NCBI GenBank assembly: GCA_943737045.1
Contig: CALSFV010000652.1
Location: 310,001-374,000, forward strand
DNA: 64,000 nucleotides
Reading direction: 5' to 3'
Origin: Parapristionchus giblindavisi
Lineage: Eukaryota > Nematoda > Chromadorea > Rhabditida > Diplogasteridae
Shown here: one piece after another, positions 22,801 through 33,010 of the stretch
Layout of the letters: every line of letters begins with the position of its first letter
Position numbering within the stretch: the first letter of the stretch is position 1
Notes under the pieces: model-generated
What the model saw: only the letters and a program-made list of their open reading frames with translations
What the model was told of the DNA's origin: nothing
Databases searched by the model: none
Made by a program: the position numbers and the translations under genes

Positions 22801-23480
22801 TAACCTCCGCCGTAAGGACAGAGGAGGTTACGGCGTAGGCACGCAAGGCAAATGTAACGATGCGTAACGAATGGTAGGACACTCATAGACTTATTTATAC
22901 CGCAGCGGTATTACTTATTTATACCGTATTTAAAGTGCATGCATACTAATTCTTGTGCATCTATTAATAATATTAATTTAAATATATAGTTTTCTTTCGT
23001 CTCATTTTGGACACCACTCTTTCGTACCATTCATTCAGAGATCAAAAGAAACCGAAATGCGACTCCCCTGAATTTTGCCAATCAAGGATATTTCGAAAAA
23101 AAAAGGAAAAAAATTAAACAATATTTGCTCTTTCGAAAATATCAATGCGCTAAAGTTTACTATTGATATATTGAAACGGAAGAATTGCAAATTTGTTTCG
23201 GGGAAGTATCTGCAAAAATTTATTTCGAGAAAGTATCGAAAAAGCGAAAAACTAAAAATGCACATCTCTGCTGCCAATAGGGCAAATATTGATAAGTGGT
23301 TTACCACAATTTGTTTGCTTATTCGTTCGGGTTTTTGACCACTTTTCTATGTTTATGTCACTCCTATCTTGTCGTAAAAACGTTATCACGTTATTTACGT
23401 GAAAAAAAGCGAAAAATAAGCGATTTTTGACAAATCTGACCAGTTTTAAAATTTTTGGTGAAATCTGACCAGTTGGCGGA
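19835..23480. mobile_element. Insertion with TCTGACCAGTT ends
   Basis: TCTGACCAGTTTCAAAATTT at 19837 and TCTGACCAGTTTTAAAATTT at about 23427 lie at the two edges of the gap in the zinc-finger remnant. Inside are 20505-20640 and 20650-20790 (two ~140-bp direct copies with CAAGAACTGC and GCCTCCAAGTAGT), an inverted relative at about 20915-21075, and a short perfect hairpin at 21963-21994. At 22040-22260 and 22600-22870 are segments related to the palindrome at 53033-53134 (TTACGTGCCTAC / GGCGAGAACC). No gene recognised. Boundaries and family are uncertain. Confidence 0.45.
21963..21994. other. Perfect hairpin
   Basis: AGGGTGGTTTACGA, loop GCTT, then TCGTAAACCACCCT: a 14-bp perfect stem. It has no T-run typical of a bacterial-type terminator; role unknown. 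Confidence 0.7.
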
Positions 23481-24898
23481 GCCAAAAATTGTTGGTCGAA
23501 GCATAATGTATGATCTCTCTTGGCTCTTGTGGTGCTCAGCATCTTCTCTGTCTCTCCCTTCTTCTTCGCTAGCAGAGTCCGAATGCAGTTCTTGATCTGA
23601 TCGTGTGACATTCGGTTAGCGGGCATGATATCATTCTCTTCTCGACTTCTTCTGCTCTCAGCTTGTTCCTGACTGCGTAGAATTCCTCGAATTGATCGAC
23701 CACCATCTGCTTGGCAACAGAGTCTTATGGGTCACTCTTCTTCCGAATGCGAAGTGCCCATCCTATGTGTCTCGGATGCTTCGGTGACTTCTCGTATTCC
23801 TTGAATGATTCCGACATTGGACCGATTTCGACTCCTTGCTGAACCTCCTCGAGCATTCTAATGTACAGTCCAAGGGCGAAATCCATCATTGATACTCTCT
23901 CCGGTCTGATCTTGTGCTCTGCTCTGTCCCAGTGACGTTCAAGATTCCAATGACGTAGGAAAGTGGCAGAGCATTTGCTGCACAAGAACAACGGGTTCTT
24001 GTCGGATGCAGAGGAGGGTGTAGGAGCGATTCCAGTGACGACTTCATCATCCACATTATCGGGTTCTGGAGTGTTGACTTTTTTCGTAGGGAAGAACCAG
24101 TAGTGGGGCTCTTCTCCATCGGATCATATCATGTCATATCATATCAGATCATATCGGATCATGATTAGATGATCAGATCAGTAAATGAAATAAGTAGTTT
24201 CTGCAACAATTTTTCCATAACTGTCATGAAACAGCCGACAAACTCGATGTTGATGAGGTTTTCCTCGAATAACTCGAAAATGGGTTGTCATAGCTATTCG
24301 ATCATCAGAGAACTTTTTATTCGCCTTTCCGGGAGCATCATTTTCCTTTTTTCGATTAGTCGATTGGACCATTTTGAAGGCAGATACGATCGAAAAGCTG
24401 TTGAGGTGGAAAAAATGACTAAGTCCCGTGTACTCTATTAAACGGTATTGGGGGGACAGAGATACGGCAAATGAACAACATACCGACTTTGTACGTCATC
24501 TGAAAACTCATATTCTGCAATAATACGCGTGTACTCAAGAGAAAATTTTCGAGAACATGTCTCATTTTTTTTCCAAAAATTTGTTTTTCGCGTTTTTCGC
24601 CCTGAAGACGACTTTGCAGCGAACGGGTCATGAAATACTTTTTTCGAGAGCATTATAATACGGTTCGAATGACACCTGTCTGCTCGCTGTAGGATGAAAA
24701 TGAACCGAGTTACGATCATTTTCATGGTAGATCACAAAAAACCGATAATTTGGAATTTTGACCAAATCAAGTGGCTAGGCCTTCTCATGGCCCCCAACTA
24801 CACACACTGACCGACTTTCATCGAAATCGGAGACAAAAAATTTTCATAGTGGCAGGCGTTTCTACACTTTTACCGGAGACCCGTGTTACCTTAAGGTG

Positions 24899-25907
24899 GC
24901 GATCAGAGACGAGTTATAGCTCATCCGAAAGCCCTTTTTATCTAGATTAAAGGGACCGGGAAACGAAAAACAAGTTGATCTCATATAAGAGCTTGAAATT
25001 CTGTTTAAAAATATATATATATATATTATTTCATAAGAATTCTCTGGTAAGAAGAACGGCGCAGTTAAAAAACTATAGCCTGCTCCAATTAGGAGAGCGG
25101 GAGCCTTTTCCTAATTGCCACACCAACTCTTAATAGACGACTTGAAATTGAATGTTTTGATGATAATTATATCCGCGATGGGAAATTATGGAGAAACAAA
25201 CTCAATAATGGGCATTTTTTGAGCCTTTCGATGGAGTTAGCATACTGTAGTTCGGAAACCTCGCCCGTGGTGTGTCGTTTCAAACTTTAAAATACATATT
25301 TCTGATCAGTTTTTTGAACTTATCAACATGGGATCAACTATTAGGTTGATGCATTCCTGTTTTCCGTTTTTGATATGTGTACTTTGCTCCCTCCTCTCTG
25401 CATCCGACCGCGACAACAACCACTGTGCTCTATAATATAAACAACTTGCCCTCCCTCTTATCAGTCGCTGTGCCACAACCACTCTGGGAAACCGACTCCC
25501 GAAATAGTCACCGAAAAAAGCTAGATAGTGGCTAGATTGTAAAAAATCACAGAAAAGCTACTTGATTAAAGCTAGATAGCCGCTAGGCTAGAAAAACATC
25601 CAGGAAAAAGCTAGATAGCCGCTAGATACACATATCCGCTAGATTTTCTCCCCGAAAAGCGCTAGATCCAGCTCGCGCGCGTTGCGTACGCGCAGCGTGT
25701 CGTTGAATTAATTTTTTAGGCCTAAAATTTACGGTTTTAATTCTTGTTTTCGTGACTTTTTTTGTTAATTTGTTCAACGACCTCATCGTACACTCTCGTA
25801 TACTTCACCCCCTGCTAATCTCGCCCCTATTCCTTCCCGGCAAAAAGTTATCACTGTATTTATGTGCCAATTCTAATTATATTTGCGATCTCTTTCATTT
25901 TTAGCTC
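24899..25907. other. Upstream region with GCTAGAT repeats
   Basis: 25520-25675 holds at least seven GCTAGAT(AGCCGCTAG) words at irregular spacing. The same words return at 29018-29065 behind the secreted-protein gene. 25008-25030 is an AT dinucleotide run. The first, ATG-bearing exon of the gene at 25908 should lie here or further left, but I could not identify it. Confidence 0.45.
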
Positions 25908-28852
25908 TTGTTTTTCATTTTTTGGTACTGTTCAGCTATGTATGTGACGCATATCCTGAGGAAGATGATGATTTTGAAGATGTAGATGGAGATGAACATG
26001 CAAATGAAGAGGAATTGGAGATTGTTAACGATTATCCTTCTGAACAACTCCAAGTGCCAGGTATAAAGTGATTTCACTTGTCGTATTACATTACAGTCCC
26101 GCAGAATTACCGCTTTAACAGGCGTCACGCCACGTCACGCGACGTGACGCCTAGATCTCCATGCAGTTTTGTGTTCAACTGTAAGTGTTTTAGGTGTCTC
26201 AAATACGTTTTTGATAAGCTATTCGGTCGTATGCATATAATGCACATGAGAAAAGAATAGAAAATTAATTTTAAATTGATGAAAATCAATTTTAAAAATA
26301 TGGCACGGCAATACCGTTTTGTGGTGTTATACCGTAATTCTTCATTTTCCCAATCGATAATTGAGAATTTCGGTATTATCGGTATATACACCACACCACT
26401 GAATTGCCGTGCCATATTTTAAAAATTTATTTTCATTAATTTAAAAATATTTTTCTATTCTTTTCTCATGTGCATTACATGCATACGAGCCCGTTTGCGT
26501 AAGAATCGGACAATCAGCAACAGGATCCCGTACAGCAAAAAAAAAATTTTTGAGATAATAACATTTTTGAGTTCCTCTCGATATGTAAGAATAATAGGCA
26601 AACCCTCGAGGTATGCAAATTTTTTTTGAGCTCGGTATGGAGCTCCAAAGATGGCCCTTTTTCAGAGTTTTTCGACTATAGCTGGAGATCCGTTGAAGGA
26701 AACAGCAAAGTCACAAGAGCAACCCTTGCTCAATTTGTATGAGGATCATAATGATGATTAGGGTAATATAAAAAAAGACGTGTTGGTCAAGAGATACAAA
26801 TATTATTTTAATTCAACCAAAAATGTAAGAGCGGAGACGAATAGGGCGCGTGGATGCGGTCATGATAGACTTGCAAAAAAAATTTATGTGAGAAAAAACC
26901 TCCCGCAAGTTATGATTTATTTTGTGTGGGGGTCGATTTAAAAATTCGCGAGGTCTCTACACAACAAATCCCGAAGGGTTCGTTAACTCATCTATCAAAT
27001 ATCACATCAGCGGCCTATGTAGTGTAGTGGATAAGGTGTCTGCATTCAGTTTTGCTTGTCATGGGTTCGATCCCCCTTGCGGCACTTTTCTTTTGCTGAT
27101 TTTGTTGCCGTAGAAAGATTGACATGTTTTACTGTTATTAGGAAATCGGTAAATACAACACACTTTATTTTATCCGCAAGTGTGAACTTTAACAACAAAA
27201 GGATTCACTCCTTTTGTTGTTAAAGTGTTAAAACAAAGTTTGTTAAAACAAAGACTATTTTGTTGACGTCATATCCAGATTCTTCTCCATCCCATGTCGC
27301 ATCCGAATAATTAGGGGGTTTTAACGGCATAGAAGAGAGCGCTAGCAAGGATCAAAGAGGGAATAAAGTAAATCGATAGTGATCTACACTGACAAACAAG
27401 CTTGAACGTTTGATTTTGACAACTACAAAATCAGCAAAAGACAAGTGCCGCAAGAGGAATCGCTAAAGTTCACACTTGCGGATAAAATAAAGTGTGTTGT
27501 ATTTACCGATTTCCTAATAACAGTAAAACATGTCAATCTTTCTACGGCAACAAAATCAGCAAAAGAAAAGTGCCGCAAGGGGGATCGAACCCATGACAAG
27601 CAAAACTGAATGCAGACACCTTATCCACTACACTACATAGGCCGCTGATGTGATATTTGATAGATGAGTTAACGAACCCTTCGGGATTTGTTGTGTAGAG
27701 ACCTCGCGAATTTTTAAATCGACCCCCACACAAAATAAATCATAACTTGCGGGAGGTTTTTTCTCACATAAATTTTTTTTGCAAGTCTATCATGACCGCA
27801 TCCACGCGCCCTATTCGTCTCCGCTCTTACATTTTTGGTTGAATTAAAATAATATTTGTATCTCTCGACCAACACGTCTTTTTTATATTACCCTAATCAT
27901 CATTATGATCCTCATACAAATTGAGCAAGTGTTGCTCTTGTGACTTTTCTGTTTCCTTCAACGGATCTCCAGCTATAGTTGAAAAACTCTGAAAAAGGGC
28001 CATCTTTGGAGCTCCATACCGAGCTCAAAAAAAATTTGCATACCACGAGGGTTTGCCTATTATTCTAACATATCGAGAGGAACTCAAACATGTTATTATC
28101 TCAAAAAAAAATTTTTTTTCTGTACCGGAGCCTGTCCGACTCTTACGCAAACGGGCTCATATGACCGAATAGCTTATCAAAAACGTATTTGAGACACCTA
28201 AAACACTTACAGTTGAGCACAAAACTGCATGGCGATCAAGGCGTCACGTCGCGTGACGTGGCTTGACGCCTGTTAAAGCGGCGATTCTGCGGGACTGTAT
28301 ATTGAATCAAAACAACTTTATCAGCCAATTGGGGTGATATGTCATCTGGGTCGCTATTAGGGTTCTCCAATGAGTCCGATCGAGTCTTGCAAGATCAAGA
28401 TCGCTGGTCCTATTTTCATGCAACTTCCAAGACACGATCGGACTTGTCGTATTACGCTGATTTATTTAAATTATTTTCTAAAACAATTGTTCTAGATGCC
28501 TATGAAGATTCGATGTTGCTATACTCCTCAGTAATATTATATAAATTTGATGTATCTTTGGAGAGCTTTTGGCCTGAAAATGAAGAGGAACTATCACTAT
28601 CTCGCGGAGTTGTCTCCAGGTGAGCAAGCAATACAAACAAATCATTCATGCAGTCATTCAACCACGCACTACAGCGAGAACTTTGTATTTAGTTAAGAGA
28701 CAACGAAAACATTCTTTCCTTTATTACTTTTAATTATTCAATCCTTTGTTTTCAGATATGTCAAAGGAATATGCTATAATGGTGGAGTTGCTCGTCAGAC
28801 TATATGCCGACGTGAACGTTACTCCAACATCATGTTTATTGTTAAAATTTAA
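25908..28852 (+). CDS. Small secreted-type protein, 3' exons
   Basis: Three exons join in phase: 25908-26060, 28325-28619 and 28756-28852, with donors GTATAAAG and GTGAGCAA and acceptors TTTTAG, TTATCAG and TTTTCAG. The 5' exon with the start codon was not found, so the model is partial. The product begins with a hydrophobic segment (LVFHFLVLFSYVCDA), as in a signal peptide, then a very acidic stretch (PEEDDDFEDVDGDE), then a 130-residue domain with few cysteines that ends MFIVKI. I do not recognise the family. Intron 1 (2264 bp) is almost entirely the P2 palindrome. An AATAAA follows the stop by about 50 bp. Confidence 0.65.
26232..26483. mobile_element. MITE nested in left arm of P2
   Basis: Inverted ends TGCATATAATGCACATGAG and CTCATGTGCATTACATGCA are flanked by TA (26230-26231, 26484-26485). 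The right arm of P2 at about 28155-28175 is the uninterrupted version of the site (GGGCTCATATGACCG), which proves both the insertion and its borders. Confidence 0.85.
27010..27083 (+). other. tRNA-like module, left arm of P2
   Basis: A-box-like TGTAGTGTAGTGGATAAGG and a consensus B box GGTTCGATCCC sit at tRNA spacing, and TTTTCTTTT follows the module as a pol III-type terminator. The acceptor stem does not pair, so a functional tRNA is unlikely. It is directed to the palindrome centre. Confidence 0.6.
27571..27645 (-). other. tRNA-like module, right arm of P2
   Basis: Mirror copy of 27010-27083, essentially identical through the A and B boxes. An extra fragment of its 3' end (AAGTGCCGCAAGAGG) lies at about 27442-27460 near the palindrome centre. 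Confidence 0.6.
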
Positions 28853-28903
28853 TTGTTTCATATGTTTCCTAACTGTGAATTATTGATGTTAATTACAGAT
28901 CTG

Positions 28904-28909
28904 AATAAA
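28904..28909 (+). terminator. Polyadenylation signal AATAAA
   Basis: Canonical AATAAA about 50 bp behind the TAA stop of the secreted-protein gene, followed by TGTTTGTAATGT. Confidence 0.7.
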
Positions 28910-29647
28910 CTATGTTTGTAATGTCTCTCGAGTTAGATTTACGTAAAAAAAACGAGGGGAAAAGTCAGAAATCAGTTTGCGATAGCGAAATCACCTGAGA
29001 TTACGGTAGTCCCGGAAAAAGCTAGATTTTCTCCCACATAGCCGCACGCTAGATTTTCTCCCCGAAACACTCCCACATATTCTCCGTATAGGCACTATCT
29101 ATCTTTTTTCTGTGACTTTTCATGGAGTCAGTGTCTCAGAGTATATTTCTGTTTAGAACACACAGAAAAATATGTGTTATCCACGGAGCATTAGACCTGA
29201 CAATGAAAAGTGATATATTTAAAACGCATTCTCCCTTACAGCGGAGGGGCGTCGGTGGGGGCATGGCACAATGTTTCAAAATCATCCTAGGTGACTCATA
29301 TTTGATAGTTGGAGTCCCTAGGGGCGGCATATACTTCAGCCAAAAACTTGACCCAAATTATCGATTTTTGATCTACCAAAAGTCGAAAAATGAAAATGTG
29401 ATTTAAATGTCACGTTATATACCATTCAATAGAGGATCAAAAGTTACATAAGAATGCTAAGTTTCATAAATTTTCATTTTCTCCTGTTCGAGAAATATCC
29501 GATTTTCCGATTTTGGACTAGGTTTTTTTGTTTTGATCTCATGGCTTACTATGTTACCATGATTTCCCATTCTTGGCACTTTGATATATTATGTAAAAAT
29601 GGATGGGCTATCCGAATATCACACTTATTTGGATCTGCTACAATCCA

Positions 29648-29738
29648 GGCATAGTGATATAACGTGAAATAGTGACATCTTTTGACGCCCAAACTCCGAC
29701 GCAGGTTCGAATCCCGGCCCGGGCTAGAATTTTTGCAA
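29648..29738 (+). other. tRNA-like module, left arm of P4
   Basis: A consensus B box GGTTCGAATCCC at 29704-29715 sits in a tRNA 3'-half-like context (CCGACGCAGGTTCGAATCCCGG in parts). The A-box half is degenerate (AGTGATATAACGTG). It is directed inward. Its similarity to a tRNA is weaker than in the other three pairs. Confidence 0.45.
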
Positions 29739-30109
29739 ATTTTTTTTCGACTCCAATTTGACTTTAAATTATACTAGCATGTGTTTTACCGTGTTTACAC
29801 CAATTTATTGTACGAAATATCCACAGACATTATCAGAAATAGTAAAAAATCTTATAACTGATACAATATCGGGACAAGTCTTGGGACGAGCGAAAATAAC
29901 GGGTTTTCGACAATGATACTACTTTACAATGTATTTTTTTGTTATTTCCTGTTAAAAGAAGATAAATATACAATGAAACTCCTAACTTCTCGGATTCCGT
30001 AAATTGTTTGAAAATTGTAGACACAGACCAAAGATCAAAGAACAAAGATCACTGACCAAAGTTCAGCAACAGAGTGACAACTTTTGCAAACATCTCTAAC
30101 ATATATATT

Positions 30110-30475
30110 ACAGAATTTAACTGTCCGAACAATACAAATTCCGCTCGTTTGCCGCGTAATACTCTGACTCCGCCCACATCTTCGCGCGACATTGCATTGT
30201 CGTTTATTTTATCGACTTTTATGCCGTTTTCAGGTTATTTCATTGGGATTTCAGAAAAAAATAAAATTATATGCATTTAAACACGTGCGGAAAAAGCTCC
30301 CGAAAATTTTTTGGAGTTTTGCGTGGTCCTTTTTTCTTTTTTTCCAACGGTGGAGAAGTTCAGAAGTACTAAGTACGACTTACTTAGACTTACTTAGTAC
30401 GAGAAGTACTAAGTTCCGCATTTGCGTGGTGTATGAAAAACTTTTGTAATTCTATAATAAGAGATTTGAAAATTA
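30110..30475. repeat. Dispersed repeat family C
   Basis: It begins ACTGTCCGAACAATACAAAT and includes TTGCCGCG, AAATAAAATTATATGCATT and CAACGGTGGAGAAGTT. The same sequence is at 37150-37430 in an ALDH intron. Here it interrupts the left arm of P4; the right arm has the empty site. Confidence 0.7.
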
Positions 30476-31007
30476 GAAAGTTCATCAAAAGACGCACAGG
30501 GACGACTCCGATTTCAAGCTGTAGATGTGTTGCAAATTTGAATCTCAAAACTGAAAACTCAGCTTATAGATAAGCTAAGGGCCCGTTCTAACAATAAGGG
30601 TTAAAATGATATTAGTGGTGAGAGATGTTTATACACAGATTGTGGTAGTCATAGTTTTTTTCGCCCTCAGGGCATGAAAAAACAACATTTTTTTGGAAGG
30701 ACTGATTCTGAGATCCTACTTTTCAAAGAGCAGGTCTTCGAAAAATATGGTTCTACCGCAGGCAGCTTGCAACATATCGTATATTTATTTTACTTATTTT
30801 GGTTTACAAGGGAACCTCAAATGCCGCGGACACTCAGTGCTAAATTCGTTGACACAGGTCGACTAGTACTCCCCAGGGGATCACAGAACTGTTTTGAAAT
30901 GTCCGCATATTTGCTTCTTTGGTACCGAAAATCGATTATGAAAATGTGATGGAAATTTGGGCGCGAGCCCCGTGGAATAGTGTCAAACACTCAAAGAATA
31001 CAGTCTG

Positions 31008-31083
31008 TGTCCTCCGTAGCCAAGTGGTTAGAGTGCCGAATTAGCTTTTGGAATGTCGTTGGTTCGAATCCCCCCTTGTACAA
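31008..31083 (+). other. tRNA-like module, left arm of P3
   Basis: A box TAGCCAAGTGGTTAGAGTG and B box GGTTCGAATCCC both match the pol III consensus. A CCGAA/TTTGG anticodon-type stem encloses an AGC-containing loop. The acceptor and T stems do not pair properly, so it is probably tRNA-derived and not a working tRNA. It is directed to the centre of P3. Confidence 0.6.
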
Positions 31084-31683
31084 TTTCTTTTGCTGTATTT
31101 TTTCTTTGCTTTCCAACATGCAGTTTCAAAGTCAAATTTCATCTTCAACAACCACAACAACGATAACAACAACTACAAATCAACAAAGATGGAGAAGTAC
31201 GCTATTCGCATCGGGGACAGAAGCTGCAATCGCGAGAGGAGCAGAAAGAGCATGGAGATATCGATCCCTCCATCGGTAGATCAGATCAGAGGGAGGGGTC
31301 GAAGGTGAGGGCGACCTGGACAGAAACAGACACTGGGTCAAAGTCGAACTCCATTCGAGAAGAGAGAAGAATTGGAGGATTGCAGAACAAACGAAGGAAC
31401 TGTTACAACTGGCTTCTCCAGAACAGTTCCGAGACCAAGCGCGGGAGGTACCGGATCAATTGACAGGCTAGAGATCGATCGATGATCTACCGATGGAGGG
31501 ATCGATATCTCCATGCTCTTTCTGCTCCTCTCGCGATTGCAGCTTCTGTCCCCGATGCGAATAGCGTACTTCTCCATCTTTGTTGATTTGTAGTTGTTGT
31601 TATCGTTGTTGTGGTTGTTGAAGATGAAATTTGACTTTGAAACTGCATGTTGGAAAGCAAAGAAAAAATACAGCAAAAGAAAT

Positions 31684-31758
31684 TGTACAAGGGGGGATTC
31701 GAACCAACGACATTCCAAAAGCTAATTCGGCACTCTAACCACTTGGCTACGGAGGACA
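31684..31758 (-). other. tRNA-like module, right arm of P3
   Basis: Mirror copy of 31008-31083, identical across A and B boxes. Confidence 0.6.
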
Positions 31759-32461
31759 CAGACTGTATTCTTTGAGTGTTTGACACTATTCCACGGGGCT
31801 CGCGCCCAAATTTCCATCACATTTTCATAATCGATTTTCGATACCAAAGAAGCAAATATGCGGACATTTCAAAACAGTTCTGTGATCCCCTGGGGGGTCC
31901 TAGTCGACCTGTGTCAACGAATTTAGCACTGAGTGTCCGCGGCATTTGAGGTTCCCTTGTTAGTTCTCATTCCTTTCAGCCCCACAGCCAACATTCTGCT
32001 GTGGTCTACTTACCTCGCGTACGCTTAAACTCCCTCGCAGTTCTCGCCCCTGCGCCTCTTTTGATGAACTCTCTTATTTTCAAAGTTCCTATATATGTTA
32101 GGGATGTTCGTTTTTACTCTATTGCTGAACTTTGGTCACTGATCTTTGTTCTTTGATCTTTGATCTGTGTCTACAATTTTCAAACAATTTACGAAATCCG
32201 AGAAGTTAGGAGTTTCATTGTATATTTATCTTCTTTTAACAGGAAATAACAAAAAAATACATTGTAAAGTAGTATCATTGTCGAAAACCCGTTATTTTCG
32301 CTCGTCCCAAGACTTGTCCCGATATTGTATCAGTTATAAGATTTTTTACTATTTCTGATAATGTCTGTGGATATTTCGTACAATAAATTGGTGTAAAGAC
32401 GGTAAAACACATGCTAGTATAATTTAAAGTCAAATTGGAGTCGAAAAAAAATTTGCAAAAA

Positions 32462-32540
32462 TTCTAGCCCGGGTCGGGATTCGAACCTGCGTCGGAGTTT
32501 GGGCGTCAAAAGATGTCACTATTTCACGTTATATCACTCA
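32462..32540 (-). other. tRNA-like module, right arm of P4
   Basis: Inverted partner of 29648-29738; the B box GGTTCGAATCCC is preserved on the minus strand. Confidence 0.45.
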
Positions 32541-32739
32541 AGTTTTTGGCTGAAGTATATGCCGCCCCTAGGGACTCCAACTATCAAATATGAGTCACCT
32601 AGGATGATTTTGAAACATTGTGCCATGCCCCCTCCGCTCTTATGGAGAACGTGTTTTAAATATTACACATATCAGGTGTTATGCTCCGTGGATAACCCTT
32701 ATTTCTCTGTGTGAACAATCATGGGGATCAAACTGATAA

Positions 32740-32747
32740 TTGATGGA

Positions 32748-32798
<51 letters not shown>

Positions 32799-32800
32799 AC
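32740..32800. repeat. (ATAA)n microsatellite
   Basis: About 14 copies of ATAA/AAAT abut the donor site of the third exon of the RRM paralogue at 32801. Confidence 0.9.
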
Positions 32801-32924
32801 CATTGAGCAGATTGATCACACGTTCGGCGGCCGCATCATTAATGAACGTTATCATGCACGCGCCCTTGTTTTCACCTGTACGCCTGCAAAATCTTCCATT
32901 ATTGGGCATGCCCTTATTATTAGA

Positions 32925-33010
32925 TTGAATGTTTAAGTATTCCCCAATTTCCCTGCTACCTTCAACCGATTGGCTGATAACGCAACGGACCTCCATCAAC
33001 CAATTACATA
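32925..33010 (+). repeat. LINE 3'-end fragment
   Basis: TTTCCCTGCTACCTTCAACC...AACGCAACGGACCTCCATC matches, in reverse complement, the 3' untranslated region of the LINE at 48672-51144 (about 48755-48800). It lies in the intron between exons 2 and 3 of the RRM paralogue. Confidence 0.6.

Larger units (their letters stand above)
19591..24120 (-). pseudogene. C2H2 zinc-finger gene remnant, split by insertion
   Basis: The minus strand from 24120 to 23725 is open. It has an acidic stretch and a C2H2 finger starting FLCSKCSATFLRHWNLERH, followed by a helical region, then a stop at 23725. The protein-like sequence continues past the stop (KQMVVDQFEEFYAVRNKL), needs a frameshift near 23620 (NRMSHDQIKNCIRTLLAKKK), and runs to about 23480. 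It resumes at 19815 (MYERDVALGMDFIKNWEKDY) and ends at 19591. The gap between is the 19835-23480 insertion. Function is not recognised; the finger suggests nucleic-acid binding. The stop, frameshift and insertion mark a pseudogene. Confidence 0.5.
18182..24898. mobile_element. 6.7-kb element with ~640-bp terminal inverted repeats
   Basis: 18182-18822 and 24262-24898 are close inverted copies: CACGGGTCTCC...AGTCGGTCAGTGTGTGTAG on the left, its complement on the right, with only scattered differences. The enclosed 5.4 kb carries minus-strand zinc-finger gene fragments (19591-24120), a palindrome (18966-19578) and a 3.6-kb insertion (19835-23480). No transposase, polymerase or integrase was recognised. 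The family is unknown to me. Long TIRs around a zinc-finger gene could fit a decayed large DNA transposon, but this is only a guess. Confidence 0.8.
26094..28297. mobile_element. Palindromic element P2 with tRNA-like arms
   Basis: The ends are CAGTCCCGCAGAAT and its inverse ATTCTGCGGGACTG, flanked by TA at 26092-26093 and 28298-28299, as for Tc1/mariner-type insertions. The arms, 26094-27192 and 27466-28297, match closely except that the left arm carries a 252-bp MITE. The subterminal region is rich in GACGTGACGC words. Each arm contains a tRNA-like module. No transposase. It lies inside intron 1 of the secreted-protein gene. Confidence 0.85.
30807..31959. mobile_element. Palindromic element P3 with tRNA-like arms
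   Basis: Termini CAAGGGAACCTC and GAGGTTCCCTTG are flanked by TTA (30804-30806, 31960-31962), the same ends and duplication as P1. Arms 30807-31286 and 31483-31959 are almost identical. It was inserted into the partial 61594-type repeat within P4; the related sequence at about 62170 (GGTTAAGTTCCG) is the unoccupied site. The mirrored short open frames are non-coding by-products. Confidence 0.88.
29159..32713. mobile_element. Palindromic element P4, nested host
   Basis: It starts CACACAGAAAAATATGTG and ends with the complement of GTGTTATCCACGGAG...CTCTGTGTG. The same termini bound the 135-bp MITE at 48297-48431. Outer arms 29159-30107 and about 32090-32713 match. Inside are a dispersed repeat (30110-30475), a partial copy of the 61594-63025 palindrome family (30490-30800 and 31965-32185) and P3 (30807-31959). 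Each outer arm carries a tRNA-like module. No ORF of its own. Confidence 0.75.

Noticed and set aside
18353..24725. Matching ~100-aa ORFs at 18353-18658 and 24438-24725
   Set aside because: They are the two terminal inverted repeats of the 6.7-kb element; no domain or splice evidence.
26922..27733. Identical 63-aa ORFs on opposite strands
   Set aside because: They are mirror copies in the arms of palindrome P2 and overlap the tRNA-like module. No codon signal or splice context.
31008..31083. Functional tRNA gene
   Set aside because: A and B boxes are good, but the acceptor (TCCTCCG against TTGTACA) and T stems do not pair. Kept only as a tRNA-like module.
30980..31786. Paired 99-aa and 126-aa ORFs in P3
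   Set aside because: They arise from the inverted arms of P3. The Thr-rich stretch is a CAACAA repeat and the frames overlap the tRNA-like modules.
29158..32714. Assembly artefact (false inverted duplication) as explanation of P4
   Set aside because: The arms differ by insertions and substitutions, and the nested P3 has its own TTA duplication, so the structure is biological. Long reads would still be worth checking.
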